From positions 1-48,761 of the forward strand of contig NZ_JARPQB010000039.1 of NCBI RefSeq assembly GCF_029478665.1: a DNA stretch of 48,761 nt, written 5' to 3'. Positions 27,482-35,525 of this stretch are shown in pieces. Within the stretch, counting starts at the first letter, position 1, and each line of letters starts with the position of its first letter. A program made the translations under genes and the position numbers. Source of the DNA: Pseudomonas entomophila. Its GTDB lineage: Bacteria > Pseudomonadota > Gammaproteobacteria > Pseudomonadales > Pseudomonadaceae. The notes under the pieces are model-generated. The model searched no databases and was not told the DNA's origin. It saw nothing but the letters and a program-made list of their open reading frames with translations.

Positions 27482-28534
27482 ATGCGTCTTCTCAACTACC
27501 TCGCCGCAGGTTGCCTGGCGTTCGTCGCTGTCGCGGCGCAAGCCGACAAGGTTTCCGGCCTTTACCAGGTGCGTGAGCCGCTCGAAGGGCAGGGCGGCGA
27601 GGCCCGCGCCCAGGCCACCAGCAAGGCCCTGGACACGCTGGTGCTGCGCCTGACCGGCGACCCCAAGGCACCTCAGAGCCCTGCGCTGGCTGCCTTGCGC
27701 AAGGATCCGCAGCAGATCATCAACCAGGTCGGCACCGAGGCCGGGCCGCCCGAGTCGGTGCTGGTCGAGTTCGACCCCGGCAGTACCGAGCGCGCCTTGC
27801 GCCAGGCAGGCCTGGCCTTGTGGGGCAACAATCGGCCGTCGATTCTGGTCTGGTGGCTGAACGACAATGTCGACGGCAGCAGCCTGGTCGGTGACGGCCA
27901 GGGCAGCGCCGAACCCCTGCGCCGCGCCGCGCAGCACCGCGGCCTGCCGCTGCGCTTGCCATTGGCCGACCTGCAGGAACAATTGGTCGCCAATGCCAAG
28001 CAACTTGAAGGCAGCGAGCCCGGGCCCTTGCGTGAAGCGTCCGAGCGCTATGGCGCCAACGCCTTGTTGGCGGTGCATGCTCACGAATCCGAGGGCAAGT
28101 GGCAGGGCAAGTGGCAGCTGTGGTTGGGCGACCAGCGCGAGCAGGGCAGTGCCGAAGGCGCCGACCAGGCTGCCCTGGCCGACGCGCTGATGCTGGCGGT
28201 GAGCAATCGACTGGCGCCACGCTACGTCACCCGTCCGGGTGCCAGCAGTGACCTGCAAGTCCAGGTGCAGGGCATGAACCTGCAGCGCTACGCCGAGCTT
28301 GCCCGCGTGCTCGAGCCTTATGGCGCGCGCCTGCAGAGGGTCGAGGGCGCGACCCTGACCTACGCCGTCACCGGCAATCGCGATCAATTGCGCGCCCAGC
28401 TGGGCCTGGCCAAATTGCAGGAACTGCCTGCCGAGCAGGTGCCTGCAACGCCGCCCGCGGCGTCTCAGGCTGAGCCTGGCGTGGCGTTGCCCACGCCAAC
28501 CAGGCCGTTCGACGGCCTGCGTTTTCGCTGGTAA
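27482..28534 (+). CDS. DUF2066 domain-containing periplasmic protein
   Basis: 350 residues with a signal peptide (MRLLNYLAAGCLAFVAVAAQA). The mature start DKVSGLYQVREPLEGQ...RAQATSKALDTLVLRLTGD is the DUF2066 opening, and the C-terminus is Pro/Ala-rich. It is likely periplasmic or membrane-associated. It is followed 12 nt later by the AI-2E-type permease, a pairing conserved in pseudomonads. Function unknown. GGAATC precedes the start. Confidence 0.82.
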   Translation: MRLLNYLAAGCLAFVAVAAQADKVSGLYQVREPLEGQGGEARAQATSKALDTLVLRLTGDPKAPQSPALAALRKDPQQIINQVGTEAGPPESVLVEFDPGSTERALRQAGLALWGNNRPSILVWWLNDNVDGSSLVGDGQGSAEPLRRAAQHRGLPLRLPLADLQEQLVANAKQLEGSEPGPLREASERYGANALLAVHAHESEGKWQGKWQLWLGDQREQGSAEGADQAALADALMLAVSNRLAPRYVTRPGASSDLQVQVQGMNLQRYAELARVLEPYGARLQRVEGATLTYAVTGNRDQLRAQLGLAKLQELPAEQVPATPPAASQAEPGVALPTPTRPFDGLRFRW

Positions 28535-28546
28535 GGAGTAACCTGC

Positions 28547-29620
28547 ATGATCGAACTGCGTCGCTGGATCTGGCTGGGCGCTGCCCTGCTGATCGCCGTG
28601 TTGCTGTATTTGCTGCACAACATTCTTTCACCGTTCCTGGTGGGCATTCTTCTCGCCTACCTGGCGGATCCACTGGTCGACCGCCTGGAGCGGGCAGGGC
28701 TGTCGCGAACCTGGGGCGTGGTGGTGGTGTTCAGCCTGTTCACCCTGATCTTCCTGGCTCTGCTGCTGGTGTTGATCCCCATGCTGGCCAAGCAGTTGCT
28801 GCGCCTGTACGAACTGGCGCCACAGATGCTCGACTGGCTGCAGCACGTGGCCTTGCCTTGGGCGCAGAGCCGGCTGGGCCTGGCCGACGGCTTCTGGAAA
28901 TTCGACAAGATCAAGGCCGCCATCGGCGAGCACATGGGCCAGACCACCGATATCGTCGGTGTGCTGCTGTCCCAGGCCACCGCCTCGAGCCTGGCGCTGA
29001 TCGGTTGGCTGGCCAACCTGGTGCTGATCCCGGTGGTGGGCTTCTATCTGCTGCGTGACTGGGACCTGATGATGGCCAAGCTACGCAGCCTGCTGCCGCG
29101 TCAGCGCGAGCCGCAGGTGGTGGGGCTGGCGGGGGAGTGCCATGAGGTGCTCGGCGCGTTCGTGCGTGGCCAACTGCTGGTGATGCTCGCCCTGGGCGTC
29201 ATCTATTCCACTGGCCTGATGCTGGTGGGCCTGGAACTTGGCCTGCTGATCGGCATGCTGGCAGGGCTGGCGGCGATCGTGCCGTACATGGGCTTCATCA
29301 TCGGGATCGGCGCGGCGCTGGTGGCGGGCTTGTTCCAGTTCGGTGGCGAGCTGTACCCGATGCTGGGCATCGTCGCGGTGTTCATGGTCGGGCAGGCGCT
29401 CGAGGGCATGGTGCTGACGCCGCTGCTGGTGGGTGACCGCATCGGCCTGCACCCGGTGGCGGTGATCTTCGCCATCCTGGCCGGTGGCGAGCTGTTCGGC
29501 TTCACTGGCGTGCTGTTGGCCCTGCCGGTGGCGGCGGTGATCATGGTGCTGCTGCGGCATGTGCACGACCTGTACAAGGAGTCGGACATGTATGCCGGGG
29601 AGATTGACCCGGACCTTTAG
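28547..29620 (+). CDS. AI-2E family (PerM-like) transporter
   Basis: Polytopic inner membrane protein of 357 residues with about seven or eight membrane helices. The amphipathic middle (about 85-145) and the ending (GFTGVLLALPVAAVIMVLLRHVHDLYKESDMY) are typical of the AI-2E exporter/PerM family. Members have been linked to AI-2 export or Na+/H+ antiport, so the substrate should be left open. AAGGAG lies upstream of the start; probably co-transcribed with the DUF2066 gene. Confidence 0.86.
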   Translation: MIELRRWIWLGAALLIAVLLYLLHNILSPFLVGILLAYLADPLVDRLERAGLSRTWGVVVVFSLFTLIFLALLLVLIPMLAKQLLRLYELAPQMLDWLQHVALPWAQSRLGLADGFWKFDKIKAAIGEHMGQTTDIVGVLLSQATASSLALIGWLANLVLIPVVGFYLLRDWDLMMAKLRSLLPRQREPQVVGLAGECHEVLGAFVRGQLLVMLALGVIYSTGLMLVGLELGLLIGMLAGLAAIVPYMGFIIGIGAALVAGLFQFGGELYPMLGIVAVFMVGQALEGMVLTPLLVGDRIGLHPVAVIFAILAGGELFGFTGVLLALPVAAVIMVLLRHVHDLYKESDMYAGEIDPDL

Positions 29621-29626
29621 CAATTG

Positions 29627-29712
29627 TTCGCCGGCAAGCCGGCTCCTACAGGTACCGCGCCGCCTGCGGAGGGTAGGAGCCGGCTTGCCGTCGATGGGCT
29701 GCTGGGCAGCCC
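29627..29712. repeat. REP inverted pair
   Basis: TTCGCCGGCAAGCCGGCTCC (29627 on) and inverted GGAGCCGGCTTGCCGTCGA, then a GGGCTGCTGGGCAGCCC hairpin. It follows the AI-2E gene. The remaining 140 bp up to hda hold AT-richer sequence (29735-29765) that could contain the hda promoter. Confidence 0.8.
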
Positions 29713-29851
29713 CAATGCCAGGTAAAACCATGCAACTTCTTGATTTTACATGTGCTATTCCCCTCGCCGATTGTGCCGCCCGCGTTGCGGGTATAGACTT
29801 TGCACACTGTTCACCAAAGGCCCCCTGCGGTCCCCGCGACCGCCCGCGAGC

Positions 29852-30556
29852 ATGAAACCGATCCAGTTGCCCCTGGGTGTGCGTCTGCGCGATGACGCCA
29901 CCTTCATCAACTACTACCCGGGCGCCAATGCCGCGGCATTGGGCTACGTCGAGCGGTTGTGCGAAGCCGACGCCGGCTGGACCGAGAGCCTCATCTATCT
30001 ATGGGGCAAGCAGGGCGTTGGTCGTACCCACCTGCTGCAGGCCGCCACCCACCGTTTCCAGCAGTTGGGCGAGCCCGCTGTCTATCTGCCGCTCGCGCAA
30101 TTGCTCGAGCGTGGCGTCGAGCTGCTCGACCATCTTGAACAGTACGAACTGGTGTGCATCGACGACCTGCATGTGATCGCGGGCAGGGCGGACTGGGAAG
30201 AGGCCATGTTCCACCTGTTCAACCGCCTGCGTGACAGCGGTCGACGCTTGCTCCTGGCCGCGTCCAGTTCACCTCGCGAACTGCCGATCAAGCTGGCGGA
30301 CCTCAAGTCCCGGCTCACTCTCGCGCTGATTTTCCAGATGCGCGGCATGTCCGATGAAGACAAGCTGCGTGCCTTGCAGTTGCGCGCCTCGCGCCGCGGC
30401 CTGCACCTGACCGACGAGGTCGGCCACTTCATCCTGACCCGCGGCACGCGCAGCATGAGCGCCTTGTTCGACTTGCTCGAGCGCCTCGACCAGGCTTCGC
30501 TGCAAGCCCAGCGCAAGCTGACGATCCCGTTCCTCAAGGAAACCCTGGGCTGGTAA
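29852..30556 (+). CDS. hda: DnaA regulatory inactivator Hda
   Basis: 234 residues, a shortened DnaA-like AAA+ protein without the DNA-binding domain. It opens KPIQLPLGVRLRDDATFINYYPG, which carries the QLxL clamp-binding type motif near residue 4. A modified Walker A (GKQGVGRTHLLQA), Walker B (LVCIDDLHVIAG), sensor 1 (LLLAASSSPREL) and the RMRGMSDEDKLRALQLRA region follow. With the DNA-loaded beta clamp, Hda stimulates ATP hydrolysis by DnaA and so limits re-initiation of replication. The start at 29852 is the first position with homology. Confidence 0.92.
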   Translation: MKPIQLPLGVRLRDDATFINYYPGANAAALGYVERLCEADAGWTESLIYLWGKQGVGRTHLLQAATHRFQQLGEPAVYLPLAQLLERGVELLDHLEQYELVCIDDLHVIAGRADWEEAMFHLFNRLRDSGRRLLLAASSSPRELPIKLADLKSRLTLALIFQMRGMSDEDKLRALQLRASRRGLHLTDEVGHFILTRGTRSMSALFDLLERLDQASLQAQRKLTIPFLKETLGW

Positions 30557-30616
30557 GCCCTTCAAACAGGGGCTTGCAGCCTCGAACCAGAAAAGTCACA
30601 TGTTTTTCGATAAAAT

Positions 30617-30645
30617 TTGCAAATGGTCCCGATAGAAGGCATAGT
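30617..30645 (+). promoter_or_regulatory. Sigma-70 promoter of the first NlpC/P60 gene
   Basis: TTGCAA and CATAGT with a 17-nt spacer, in an AT-rich stretch after hda. Transcription would start near 30652. Confidence 0.5.
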
Positions 30646-30682
30646 TTCCCCCTTCTAAAGGATTACAGACACGGTCGTGCCC

Positions 30683-31318
30683 ATGCTGAAGCGCTTCGCA
30701 CCCCTCGTGCCACTTGCACTTGTGACCCTGTTGTTCGGTTGCGCCTCCCAAGGCCCGGTCTCGCAGCAGCAGGATCAACACCACATCGCCGCCCAGTCGA
30801 TCAACTCGAAGGCTTCTGCTTCTTCCGTATTCAGTGAGGAAGAGCTGGCCACCGAAGAAGACATGGACGCATTCTCCAGCAATGGCAAGCCCTATCAGCT
30901 GCCTGTGCTGGCCGACAGCATTCTCGAGCGCGGCATGGCCTTGATCGGCACCCGCTACCGCTTTGGCGGCACCTCGGAGCAGTCGGGCTTCGATTGCAGC
31001 GGCTTCATCGGCTATCTCTTCCGTGAGGAAGCGGGCATGAACCTGCCGCGCTCGACCCGCGAGATGATCAATGTCGACGCCCCCAAGGTGGCTCGCAACA
31101 AGCTCAAGCCAGGCGACCTGCTGTTCTTCAGCACCAATGGCCGTGGCCGTGTGAGCCATGCCGGCATCTACCTGGGTGACAACCAGTTCATCCACTCCAG
31201 CAGCCGCCGCAGCGGTGGCGTGCGTATCGACAGCCTTGGCGATCGCTACTGGAGCAAGACCTTCATCGAGGCCAAGCGCGCGCTCGCCATGGCGCCGACC
31301 ACGATCTCGCGCAATTGA
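30683..31318 (+). CDS. NlpC/P60 family lipoprotein endopeptidase (first copy)
   Basis: 211 residues. A lipoprotein signal ends in TLLFGC, then an acidic/Ser-rich linker (about 22-70) leads to an NlpC/P60 domain with catalytic C105 (FDCSGF), H159 (SHAGIYLG) and H171 (FIHSSS). It probably cleaves peptidoglycan stem peptides from the outer membrane. The ATG at 30683 and a GTG at 30677 are both possible; AAAGGA at 30657-30662 is rather far from each. It is the first of two paralogues in tandem. Confidence 0.87.
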   Translation: MLKRFAPLVPLALVTLLFGCASQGPVSQQQDQHHIAAQSINSKASASSVFSEEELATEEDMDAFSSNGKPYQLPVLADSILERGMALIGTRYRFGGTSEQSGFDCSGFIGYLFREEAGMNLPRSTREMINVDAPKVARNKLKPGDLLFFSTNGRGRVSHAGIYLGDNQFIHSSSRRSGGVRIDSLGDRYWSKTFIEAKRALAMAPTTISRN

Positions 31319-31379
31319 TTTGATATCAAAATGCTGTAACCTCGCACGGCGGCGTAGCTGAAAAAGCTCGCCGCCGTGC
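31319..31379 (+). other. Palindrome and 11-bp hairpin between the NlpC/P60 paralogues
   Basis: A perfect 12-bp palindrome TTTGATATCAAA (31319-31330) begins at the base after the stop codon. A perfect 11-bp inverted repeat GCACGGCGGCG / CGCCGCCGTGC (31344-31354 and 31369-31379) follows, with an inner AGCT...AGCT. No U-run follows, so it is a weak terminator at best; an RNA stability hairpin is equally possible. Confidence 0.6.
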
Positions 31380-31464
31380 GCATTTACAGAAAGTGTCTAA
31401 TCTAATCTCTCAACTCTTTTGGCTTCGGCTGCGGCCGGACGGTCTTCGACAGGACGTTACCATC

Positions 31465-32001
31465 ATGGCGATGTTGGCGCGCTTCGCACTCCTTTCCCTC
31501 GCGGCACTGCTCGCCGCCTGTTCGAGCCGCGCCCCGGCGCCTGCGCCGACGTCCAAGCCCCCGGTATCGTTCAATCAGCAGCCGGCCTCCTCGCCAGCCG
31601 CGGACGATGTGCTGTTCCGCGCCATCGGCTTGGTGGGCACGCCCTACCGTTGGGGTGGCAACACGCCGGACTCCGGCTTCGATTGCAGCGGCCTGATCGG
31701 CTACGTCTACCGTGATGCCGCCGGCATCAGCCTGCCGCGTACCACCCGCGACATGATCGTGATGCGTGCGCCGAACGTGGATATCAACGCCCTGCAGTCG
31801 GGCGACCTGGTGTTCTTCGCCACTGGTGGTGGTTCGCAGGTCAGCCATGCCGGAATCTACGTGGGCGAGGGCCGCTTCGTGCATGCGCCGTCCACCGGCG
31901 GCACCGTGCGCCTGGACTACCTGTCCAGCAATTACTGGTCCCGCGCCTACCTGCAGGCCAAGCGCGTGCTGCCGCCTGGCCACTTGGCGCAGAACCCTTG
32001 A
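31465..32001 (+). CDS. NlpC/P60 family lipoprotein endopeptidase (second copy)
   Basis: 178 residues. The start at 31465 has AGGA upstream and gives a lipoprotein signal ending LLAACSS. A Pro/Ala linker follows, then an NlpC/P60 domain with catalytic C74 (FDCSGL), H128 (SHAGIYVG) and H140 (FVHAPS). It shares GTPYRWGGNTPDSGFDCSG and the LPRTTRDM segment with the copy upstream, so they are tandem paralogues. Expected to act on peptidoglycan in the periplasm. Confidence 0.88.
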   Translation: MAMLARFALLSLAALLAACSSRAPAPAPTSKPPVSFNQQPASSPAADDVLFRAIGLVGTPYRWGGNTPDSGFDCSGLIGYVYRDAAGISLPRTTRDMIVMRAPNVDINALQSGDLVFFATGGGSQVSHAGIYVGEGRFVHAPSTGGTVRLDYLSSNYWSRAYLQAKRVLPPGHLAQNP

Positions 32002-32075
32002 CCAGGTGGGCGTGCCCCTGATCGGGACCGCCCCGCACTATTCTTCTACCGCTACTCCCTGCGCTTTGCCGATCA

Positions 32076-32100
32076 GGATGTCTGTCCCATAACGACATCC
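32076..32100 (+). promoter_or_regulatory. Hairpin ahead of the 53-codon frame
   Basis: 7-bp inverted repeat GGATGTC / GACATCC with an 11-nt loop, ending 12 nt before the ATG at 32113 and just upstream of its GGAG. It could affect translation of the downstream pair of frames. Confidence 0.4.
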
Positions 32101-32112
32101 CTGGAGCGGTTC

Positions 32113-32274
32113 ATGAGCACCATCAAGGAACGGGTCGAGCGCAGCCTCGCCGCACTGGACGCCGGGCGGCCGCTGGCGGCCCTGGTGGAGGAGATACAGT
32201 GGCAGCAGCAGCTCGCGTACCTTCAATGGCTGGAAGCATTCCGGGACACCGACCAAGTCGATGCGCCTGGTTGA
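32113..32274 (+). CDS. 53-residue frame overlapping the ADP-ribosyltransferase gene
   Basis: It starts at an ATG with GGAG 8 nt upstream, encodes MSTIKERVERSLAALDAG followed by a Gln/Leu/Trp-rich helical stretch (EEIQWQQQLAYLQWLEAF), and stops at 32274, 14 nt inside the next frame. The peptide looks like a real amphipathic helix rather than random sequence. Two readings are open: a small protein whose translation is coupled to the large gene, or the true N-terminus of the large protein separated by a one-base frameshift. The lack of a ribosome binding site for the downstream ATG favours one of these over independent starts. Confidence 0.55.
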   Translation: MSTIKERVERSLAALDAGRPLAALVEEIQWQQQLAYLQWLEAFRDTDQVDAPG

Positions 32275-34567
32275 GTTGGTGATCGAGCGCTTCGATGTGC
32301 AGTTTCAAGATGCACCTGACCTGCTGGATCAGGTCGGAGGCTTCTACCGGCAGGGCGCGCGGGTCGGCCAGTTCGATGAGCGCAATGAAGTTCGGTTGTT
32401 GGCGCGCGAGGTTCAAAAGGACCTGTGGGCGCTGGATTTCGCCGAGGTCTATCGAGCCGCAATCGAGCATTTCTGGTCCGGCTATGGCCGGCATTTCCGG
32501 GTCATCGCCAAGATCAACCTGCTTGGGCAAGCCGCCAAGGCTCTGGACAGCGATCTGATCAGCCAGCTCGACTGGCTGCGGCTGCGTGCGGTGGCAGCGG
32601 ATGGCCTGACGGCGGGCGTACTACCGACCCTGGCGTTGTTGCAGCAGGACGCGACCCGCTCGCCGTTGACCGTCAGCCGCTATGCCTTCGGCGAAGCGGA
32701 CCGCGGTAGCTTGTACCGGCTGACGGCTACGGATGGGCGCGTCGTACTGTATATGCCGTGGTCGCATGAGGCGGTGCGTGGGTTCGATTCCGAATTGGCC
32801 ATGGCCCGCTGGTTGCGTCAGCACCTGCAATCGGCCCAGGCGCTGCAGGAATTTGTCGACGGGGCGCACGCCAATCCGCGAGATGATAGCGGCAGGAGAC
32901 TGATCAAGGTACACCTGCAAGGCGTTGCCGACAGTCGTTCCGACGAGATGGCCATGGTGGCGCTCTCGTTGTTCAAACGTGAGCCGGGCAAGGCGTTGTT
33001 CGAGGTTCTGGTCGATCAGGTTTCGATCGAGATGCAGCAGACTGCCGAGGTCATTCGGAGTAATGCGGACCTGCGCAAGGCAATGTGGCGGGGTTACCTG
33101 TCGGCGTTTCTCAAGGTATTCGGTGGCTTTGCCCCCCTGGGCTGGCCTATGAGTTTGGCCCTGCTGGGAGCCGGTGTTGGCAAGGTGGGGTTGGATGTTG
33201 ACGCTTCGGTCCATGCCTTGGACGAGCAGGCCCGCCGCAATGCATTACGGGAGGCCATGCTCGACAGCCTGTACACGGCCTTGAACATGGTCGATATCAG
33301 CTTCACTTCAAGCTTCGCCTCGCTGGCTTACGAAGCGCCGCCCCATGAGTTCAGGGTGTCACTTGGACAATGGCATGAGGTGCGCAGCGCCACCTTGCCG
33401 GTTGAAGGGCTGGAGGCCAACACGCTGGTGGCCAGTGAGCTGCTGCAAAGTGGCCGTTTGCGTGGTGTGCGCGTAGGCAATGATGGCAGTTGCTGGATTA
33501 CCCTCAACGGCTTGATCTATCGGGTGCGCTATAGCCATGAGTTGTCTGTCTGGCTGATCGTGCCGCCGGACAACCCGTTCGCGTTCATCGCGCTGCACCC
33601 GGTGCGTCTGAGCGATGAGGGCGAATGGGAGCTGTTGGAGCCGCCACGGCTGCTGGCTGGGGCCCCTCCGGTACAGGCGGAGCTAGCCAGCCTGCGCTCG
33701 GAACTTTGGGATACCTATAGCCGGACAGACCTGTGGCAGAGCGCCAAGCTGTCGACCAAGGCCATCGTCCGGCAGAAGGATTTGTTGATCGGTGCGGGCG
33801 TTGTCGAGCTGCTGCCCGGTCAGGTGTACGACCTGGATGCCCAGGGCCTGCCGTGTATCCTGGTCGCAGGCAAGCCGGTGTACTCCTATCGCCAGGGGCG
33901 GCAGTTTGCCAATGCGTTGATCGAGGATTACACCCACGAGGCCTCTAAGTGCAACGATGTATTTCGCTATGGCACCTATGCAAATCCGGACATGGATGAC
34001 TACATCGGCCGTCTTGCCGACACCTTGGAGGCGTTGCCCAAGAGCAATGCCGTCACGCTGTATCGCGGTGGTAACGCCGCACGGGGCACCGGTGGCGAAG
34101 GTTATCGCAGTGGTCGCCTGCAAGTGGGCGATATCCTGGTCAACACCGACCTGAGTTCTTTCACCGAGAACCCCTATAAGGCCTGCGAGTTCGCATCGAC
34201 CAGCAGTGGCGCAGAGGATGATGGCGTGATACGCGCGTTCGATGACAGCTCGGTGATCTTCGAGTTGCCGGCGCAGCGTTATCAAGACGGTACGCCGATC
34301 AGTCCGTTCTCGCTCTATCCGATGGAAGCTGAAACCCTGTTCCTGCCGGGGCATTACTTCCGGATAGAGGGGTTACAGCAGGTATATGGGGAGGGCTATC
34401 GCTTCATTCATGTGCAGTTGGCTCGGGTGGCCGAGCCCGGCACGGCGACCGTATATGACCTGCGGACCGGTCAACCTTTCAACCAGGAGGCCTACCGCGG
34501 GCGTTTCAGGAGCCAGGCGGTGGTGGACCGGTTCTTCCCGCCAGCCTTGGCCGGCGCTGAGGCGTAG
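32261..34567 (+). CDS. Putative ADP-ribosyltransferase toxin/effector with DUF6543-like N-terminus
   Basis: 768 residues. The C-terminal 180 carry the R-S-E signature of mono-ADP-ribosyltransferases: R602 in VTLYRGGN, S632-S633 in DLSSFTEN, and E689-A690-E691 in PMEAETLFLPG, with family-like spacing. The ExE form is that of enzymes that modify arginine, or Asn/Gln in C3-like toxins. The N-terminal part (LYRLTATDGRVVLYMPW, AMARWLRQHLQ, a hydrophobic stretch at about 293-312) resembles the DUF6543 domain of large Pseudomonas toxin-like proteins. No signal peptide, VgrG, PAAR or Rhs part is present. Base use looks somewhat less GC-rich than in its neighbours, suggesting transfer. The ATG at 32261 lacks a good binding site. 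No obvious immunity gene follows. Confidence 0.72.
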   Translation: MRLVELVIERFDVQFQDAPDLLDQVGGFYRQGARVGQFDERNEVRLLAREVQKDLWALDFAEVYRAAIEHFWSGYGRHFRVIAKINLLGQAAKALDSDLISQLDWLRLRAVAADGLTAGVLPTLALLQQDATRSPLTVSRYAFGEADRGSLYRLTATDGRVVLYMPWSHEAVRGFDSELAMARWLRQHLQSAQALQEFVDGAHANPRDDSGRRLIKVHLQGVADSRSDEMAMVALSLFKREPGKALFEVLVDQVSIEMQQTAEVIRSNADLRKAMWRGYLSAFLKVFGGFAPLGWPMSLALLGAGVGKVGLDVDASVHALDEQARRNALREAMLDSLYTALNMVDISFTSSFASLAYEAPPHEFRVSLGQWHEVRSATLPVEGLEANTLVASELLQSGRLRGVRVGNDGSCWITLNGLIYRVRYSHELSVWLIVPPDNPFAFIALHPVRLSDEGEWELLEPPRLLAGAPPVQAELASLRSELWDTYSRTDLWQSAKLSTKAIVRQKDLLIGAGVVELLPGQVYDLDAQGLPCILVAGKPVYSYRQGRQFANALIEDYTHEASKCNDVFRYGTYANPDMDDYIGRLADTLEALPKSNAVTLYRGGNAARGTGGEGYRSGRLQVGDILVNTDLSSFTENPYKACEFASTSSGAEDDGVIRAFDDSSVIFELPAQRYQDGTPISPFSLYPMEAETLFLPGHYFRIEGLQQVYGEGYRFIHVQLARVAEPGTATVYDLRTGQPFNQEAYRGRFRSQAVVDRFFPPALAGAEA

Positions 34568-34587
34568 CCGCTCGGCGTGGTGTGTCC

Positions 34588-35166
34588 TCAGGCCTGCTTG
34601 AGCAGCAGCGCCACGCCGGGGAAATACTGCCCCAGCTCGTTGTGCAGCTTGCGGTAGGCGTAAGGGAAGTACCAGGCGATCGCGCAGGCCGTGTGTTTTT
34701 GCAGGTCGTCGACCAGGTCCTGCAGTTCCTCGGGGCTGGCGTGCTGGCCGGCCTTCCACGGGGTGACGAACAGCGCGCCGGCCTTGAGTTGGCTGGCATA
34801 GGCAATTGGCTTGGCCAGGGTGGCGGCTTCCTGAAGGGCCGCCGCCAGGTCCAGGCGGGCGATGCGCGGCCAGCGTTGGCTGGCATGCAGGTGCACGGTC
34901 GCCTCGGCACTGCTGATCGACAGGTCGCAGCGCCCCTCGCGTTCACCCTCGTCGCGCTGTTTCTTGCTCGCATAGTGTTCCAGCGCCACCAGTTCGCCTT
35001 GCCAGGCAGCCGCCGCAAGCACGCCGACGTTGGCGGCCGCGCCATGCCAGTAAGGCGCTTCGTTGTCGCCCTGGATCTGGTTGAAGCGATCGATGCAGTC
35101 GACCCAGCGCTCGAGGGCCGGGCGCAGGAACTCCAGGCTCGGGTTGTTGATGATCAGGCCTTGCAT
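34588..35166 (-). CDS. Conserved hypothetical protein
   Basis: 192 residues, soluble, with no signal peptide. The sequence mixes helical stretches (LEFLRPALERWVDCIDRFN, DLAAALQEAATLAKPIAYASQL) with LFVTPWKAGQHASPEELQDLVDDLQ and ends in YRKLHNELGQYFPGVALLLKQA. I recognise no catalytic motif. The start has AAGGAG 9 nt upstream. It faces the toxin-like gene tail to tail (20-bp gap) and diverges from the cob operon. An immunity role is unlikely given the opposite strand, but not excluded. Confidence 0.72.
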   Translation of the reverse strand: MQGLIINNPSLEFLRPALERWVDCIDRFNQIQGDNEAPYWHGAAANVGVLAAAAWQGELVALEHYASKKQRDEGEREGRCDLSISSAEATVHLHASQRWPRIARLDLAAALQEAATLAKPIAYASQLKAGALFVTPWKAGQHASPEELQDLVDDLQKHTACAIAWYFPYAYRKLHNELGQYFPGVALLLKQA

Positions 35167-35216
35167 GCTGCGCTCTCCTTGTCATTGTGATCGAGGTCAG
35201 CCGAAATGGTGGCTAT

Positions 35217-35226
35217 GTGATATCAC
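35217..35226. promoter_or_regulatory. Palindrome in the divergent cob promoter region
   Basis: GTGATATCAC, a perfect 10-bp palindrome about 50 nt upstream of the divergent hypothetical gene. A repeated GATCGGCC (35253 and 35276 region) lies between it and the cob promoter. Possible operator; no factor can be named. Confidence 0.35.
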
Positions 35227-35291
35227 TGTTTTGAGTGTGGCACAAGCTGGCGGATCGGCCATTGATCCAGGCCAGATCGGCCCTCGTTCGA

Positions 35292-35320
35292 TTGACGCTC
35301 CCGGTACAACCCTCTAACCT
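35292..35320 (+). promoter_or_regulatory. Sigma-70 promoter of the cob operon
   Basis: TTGACG and TAACCT with a 17-nt spacer. Transcription would start near 35327, right at the 5' edge of the riboswitch. Confidence 0.7.
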
Positions 35321-35325
35321 TCGCG

Positions 35326-35525
35326 GCGTGTTTCAGGTGCCCTGCGAACCCAGGTTCGGCAGGGTGAAACTGGGAAGCCGGTGGGCGCCAGCAAGGCGCG
35401 ATTCCGGCGCTGCCCCCGCAACGGTAGATGAGTCGACGGCTGCGCATGGCCACTGGATTTCGTGATCCGGGAAGGCGCGTGGCCTGGGCATGGCCCCACT
35501 CATGAGCCCGGAGACCGGCCTGTCA
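35326..35525 (+). ncRNA. Cobalamin (AdoCbl) riboswitch
   Basis: The conserved blocks appear in order: CAGGTGCCCTGCG (from 35334), AGGGTGAAACTGGGAAGCCG (from 35361), GCTGCCCCCGCAACGGTA (35409-35426), and the B12 box GAGCCCGGAGACCGGCC (35504-35520). Binding of adenosylcobalamin is expected to shut off the downstream cob operon, most likely at translation, because no U-run terminator follows. Confidence 0.93.

Noticed and set aside
34588..35166. Immunity gene for the ADP-ribosyltransferase
   Set aside because: It is on the opposite strand, convergent with the toxin gene, and looks like a regular chromosomal gene; no positive evidence.
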